Positions 4,543 through 5,730 of a stretch of 5,730 nt of DNA are shown one piece after another. Position numbers and translations under genes: made by a program. The stretch's first letter is position 1; each line of letters starts with the position of its first letter. The notes below the pieces were generated by a model. That model was not told where the DNA came from. It saw only the letters and a program-made list of their open reading frames with translations, and did not search any database. Source of the stretch: an uncultured Bacilli bacterium (GTDB taxonomy: Bacteria > Bacillota_I > Bacilli_A > ML615J-28 > CAG-313). The DNA lies in the NCBI GenBank assembly GCA_947627685.1, contig CANQWZ010000080.1, positions 1 to 5,730 on the forward strand. The letters are read 5' to 3'.

Positions 4543-5730
4543 ATGAAAAGCATGCGTTGTATAAATTATCTAAAGCCCTTTACTAAAAGACTAATTATTG
4601 GTCCTATTTTTAAACTAATAGAGGCCATTTTTGAATTAATAGTTCCTATTTTAATGGCCTTAATTATCGATGAAGGGATTAAAAATCGTAATGGTGATCT
4701 TAAATATATAATAATTATTGGTTGCATTATTATTGCTTTAGGTTTTTTAGGCCTTGCATGTTCACTCGTTTGTCAGTTTAATGCTTCTAGAGCCTCTCAA
4801 GGTTATGGTACAATGCTAAGAAATGCTATCTTTAAAAAAATTAATAGCTTATCAAGCAAAGAATTAGAAAGTATAGGTAGTGATAAACTTATTAATATTA
4901 TGACTAATGATATTAATCAATTGCAAGTAGCCGTTGCCATGTTAATTAGATTAGTAATTAGAGCACCATTCTTAGTTATTGGCAGTTTAATTGCTTCAAT
5001 GATTATTAACATCAAAATGGGACTTATCTTTTTAGTTATGATTATTGTTATTGCCATTATTTTATATATCATAATTAAAAAGAATTCAAAAGAATATCCT
5101 AAAGTTTTAAATAAATTAGATGATTTAAGTGTGATATCTAACGAAAATTTAAAAGGAGCAAGAGAAGTCAGGGGCTTTGCCATGCAAAATGTTGAAGCAA
5201 CTAAATTTCATAAAGAGGCTCAAAATTATGAAAAAGAAAGTATTAAAATAGCTAAAATATCAGCTCTTTTAAATCCTTTAACGACCATTATCACTAATTT
5301 TGCGATTATTGCGCTTATTTATTTTGGTAGTAAAATGGTTAATAATGGTACTGTTTTACAAGGTGAAATTATCGCTTTAGTAAACTATATGAATCAAATT
5401 TTACTTGCCTTAATTGTTGTTAGCAACTTAGTAGTTATTTTTACTAAGGCTTATTCATCACTAAAAAGATGTGATGCTATTTTAGCTCTTAATAGCTCTA
5501 TTATTGGAGGAACAATTACTTCTATTGATGACGATAAGGAAAACCTCTTAACCTTTAAAAATGTAACATTTGCATATGATAAAGATACAAAGCCCGCAAT
5601 AAATAATATTAATTTTAATATTAAAAAAGGTAGTACCATTGGTATCATAGGACCTACAGGTAGTGGTAAAACGACGTTATTAAATGTGCTATCTAGTTTT
5701 ATTCATCCAGATGAACGTATCATTACAATT
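4543..5730 (+). CDS. ABC exporter, fused membrane and ATPase domains (3' truncated by window)
   Basis: The open frame runs for 396 residues and leaves the window without a stop. The N-terminal part is an ABC exporter membrane domain with hydrophobic spans near 17-43, 55-79, 132-155, 158-179, 242-262 and 276-300. It also has the cytoplasmic-loop signature around 199-213 (NENLKGAREVRGF). The ATPase domain begins near 336, with the A-loop Tyr at FAY (Y345) and Walker A GPTGSGKT (370-377). Signature, Walker B and H-loop lie beyond the edge. Proteins of this layout (usually 570-600 residues) work as dimers that export drugs, lipids or peptides; many Bacillota members form heterodimers with a second half-transporter encoded directly downstream, which cannot be checked here. 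The start at ATG 4543 has a modest AGGT (4533-4536) 6 nt upstream. The gene has its own promoter and follows a terminator, so it is independent of the preceding operon. Confidence 0.93.
   Translation, partial: MKSMRCINYLKPFTKRLIIGPIFKLIEAIFELIVPILMALIIDEGIKNRNGDLKYIIIIGCIIIALGFLGLACSLVCQFNASRASQGYGTMLRNAIFKKINSLSSKELESIGSDKLINIMTNDINQLQVAVAMLIRLVIRAPFLVIGSLIASMIINIKMGLIFLVMIIVIAIILYIIIKKNSKEYPKVLNKLDDLSVISNENLKGAREVRGFAMQNVEATKFHKEAQNYEKESIKIAKISALLNPLTTIITNFAIIALIYFGSKMVNNGTVLQGEIIALVNYMNQILLALIVVSNLVVIFTKAYSSLKRCDAILALNSSIIGGTITSIDDDKENLLTFKNVTFAYDKDTKPAINNINFNIKKGSTIGIIGPTGSGKTTLLNVLSSFIHPDERIITI

Noticed and set aside
4917..5183. 88-codon minus-strand open frame, hydrophobic
   Set aside because: The hydrophobicity mirrors the ABC membrane spans on the opposite strand; the sense frame is clearly the ABC exporter.
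5451..5648. 65-codon minus-strand open frame
   Set aside because: Antisense to the A-loop and Walker A region of the ABC exporter, so it is a shadow.
1..5730. Mycoplasma-type code with TGA read as tryptophan
   Set aside because: All visible Trp codons are TGG and no in-frame TGA needs reading through, so the standard bacterial code suffices.

Overview
This AT-rich window looks like the chromosome of a low-GC Bacillota/Mollicutes-type bacterium. The main pointers are a PPi-dependent phosphofructokinase (a lineage trait of, for example, Acholeplasma), AGGAGG-type ribosome binding sites, sigma-A-like promoters with extended -10 elements, and all visible stops being TAA or TAG. Tryptophan is encoded by TGG and no in-frame TGA is needed, so the standard bacterial code (11) fits better than the mycoplasma code. 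The order or genus cannot be fixed from sequence reading alone.

Layout. (1) At the left edge a minus-strand gene begins (only its first codons and leader are present). (2) The minus strand at 109-1341 encodes a diphosphate-dependent 6-phosphofructokinase, ending in a 13-bp hairpin terminator that overlaps its stop codon. (3) A short divergent region (1342-1488) holds a catabolite-responsive-element-like operator and the promoter of a plus-strand operon. (4) That operon reads: SIS-domain phosphosugar-binding protein (UPF0309-like, 1489-2208), a small HEPN-like protein carrying an intact R-x4-H-x-Y motif (2219-2671), and a large membrane-anchored protein of unknown function. The last appears split into a 39-codon 5' reading frame (2681-2800, excellent RBS) and a 529-codon main frame (2826-4415, no RBS). 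A strong hairpin terminator follows at 4431-4474. (5) A new extended -10 promoter drives a half-size ABC exporter (4543 to the window end, truncated in its ATPase domain just after Walker A).

How they may work together. The phosphofructokinase and the SIS protein both concern phosphosugars and share a regulatory region with a LacI/CcpA-type palindrome, so joint carbon-source control is a reasonable inference. The HEPN-like protein and the large membrane protein are co-directional, closely spaced and share one terminator with the SIS gene, so they are probably co-transcribed, but no biochemical link can be read from sequence.

The most notable observations are the apparent +1 frame change at a run of seven T within the N-terminal membrane segment of the large protein, and the solitary HEPN-like protein with a HepT-style active-site motif but no MNT partner in view. 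I see no CRISPR array, tRNA, rRNA, transposase or prophage genes.
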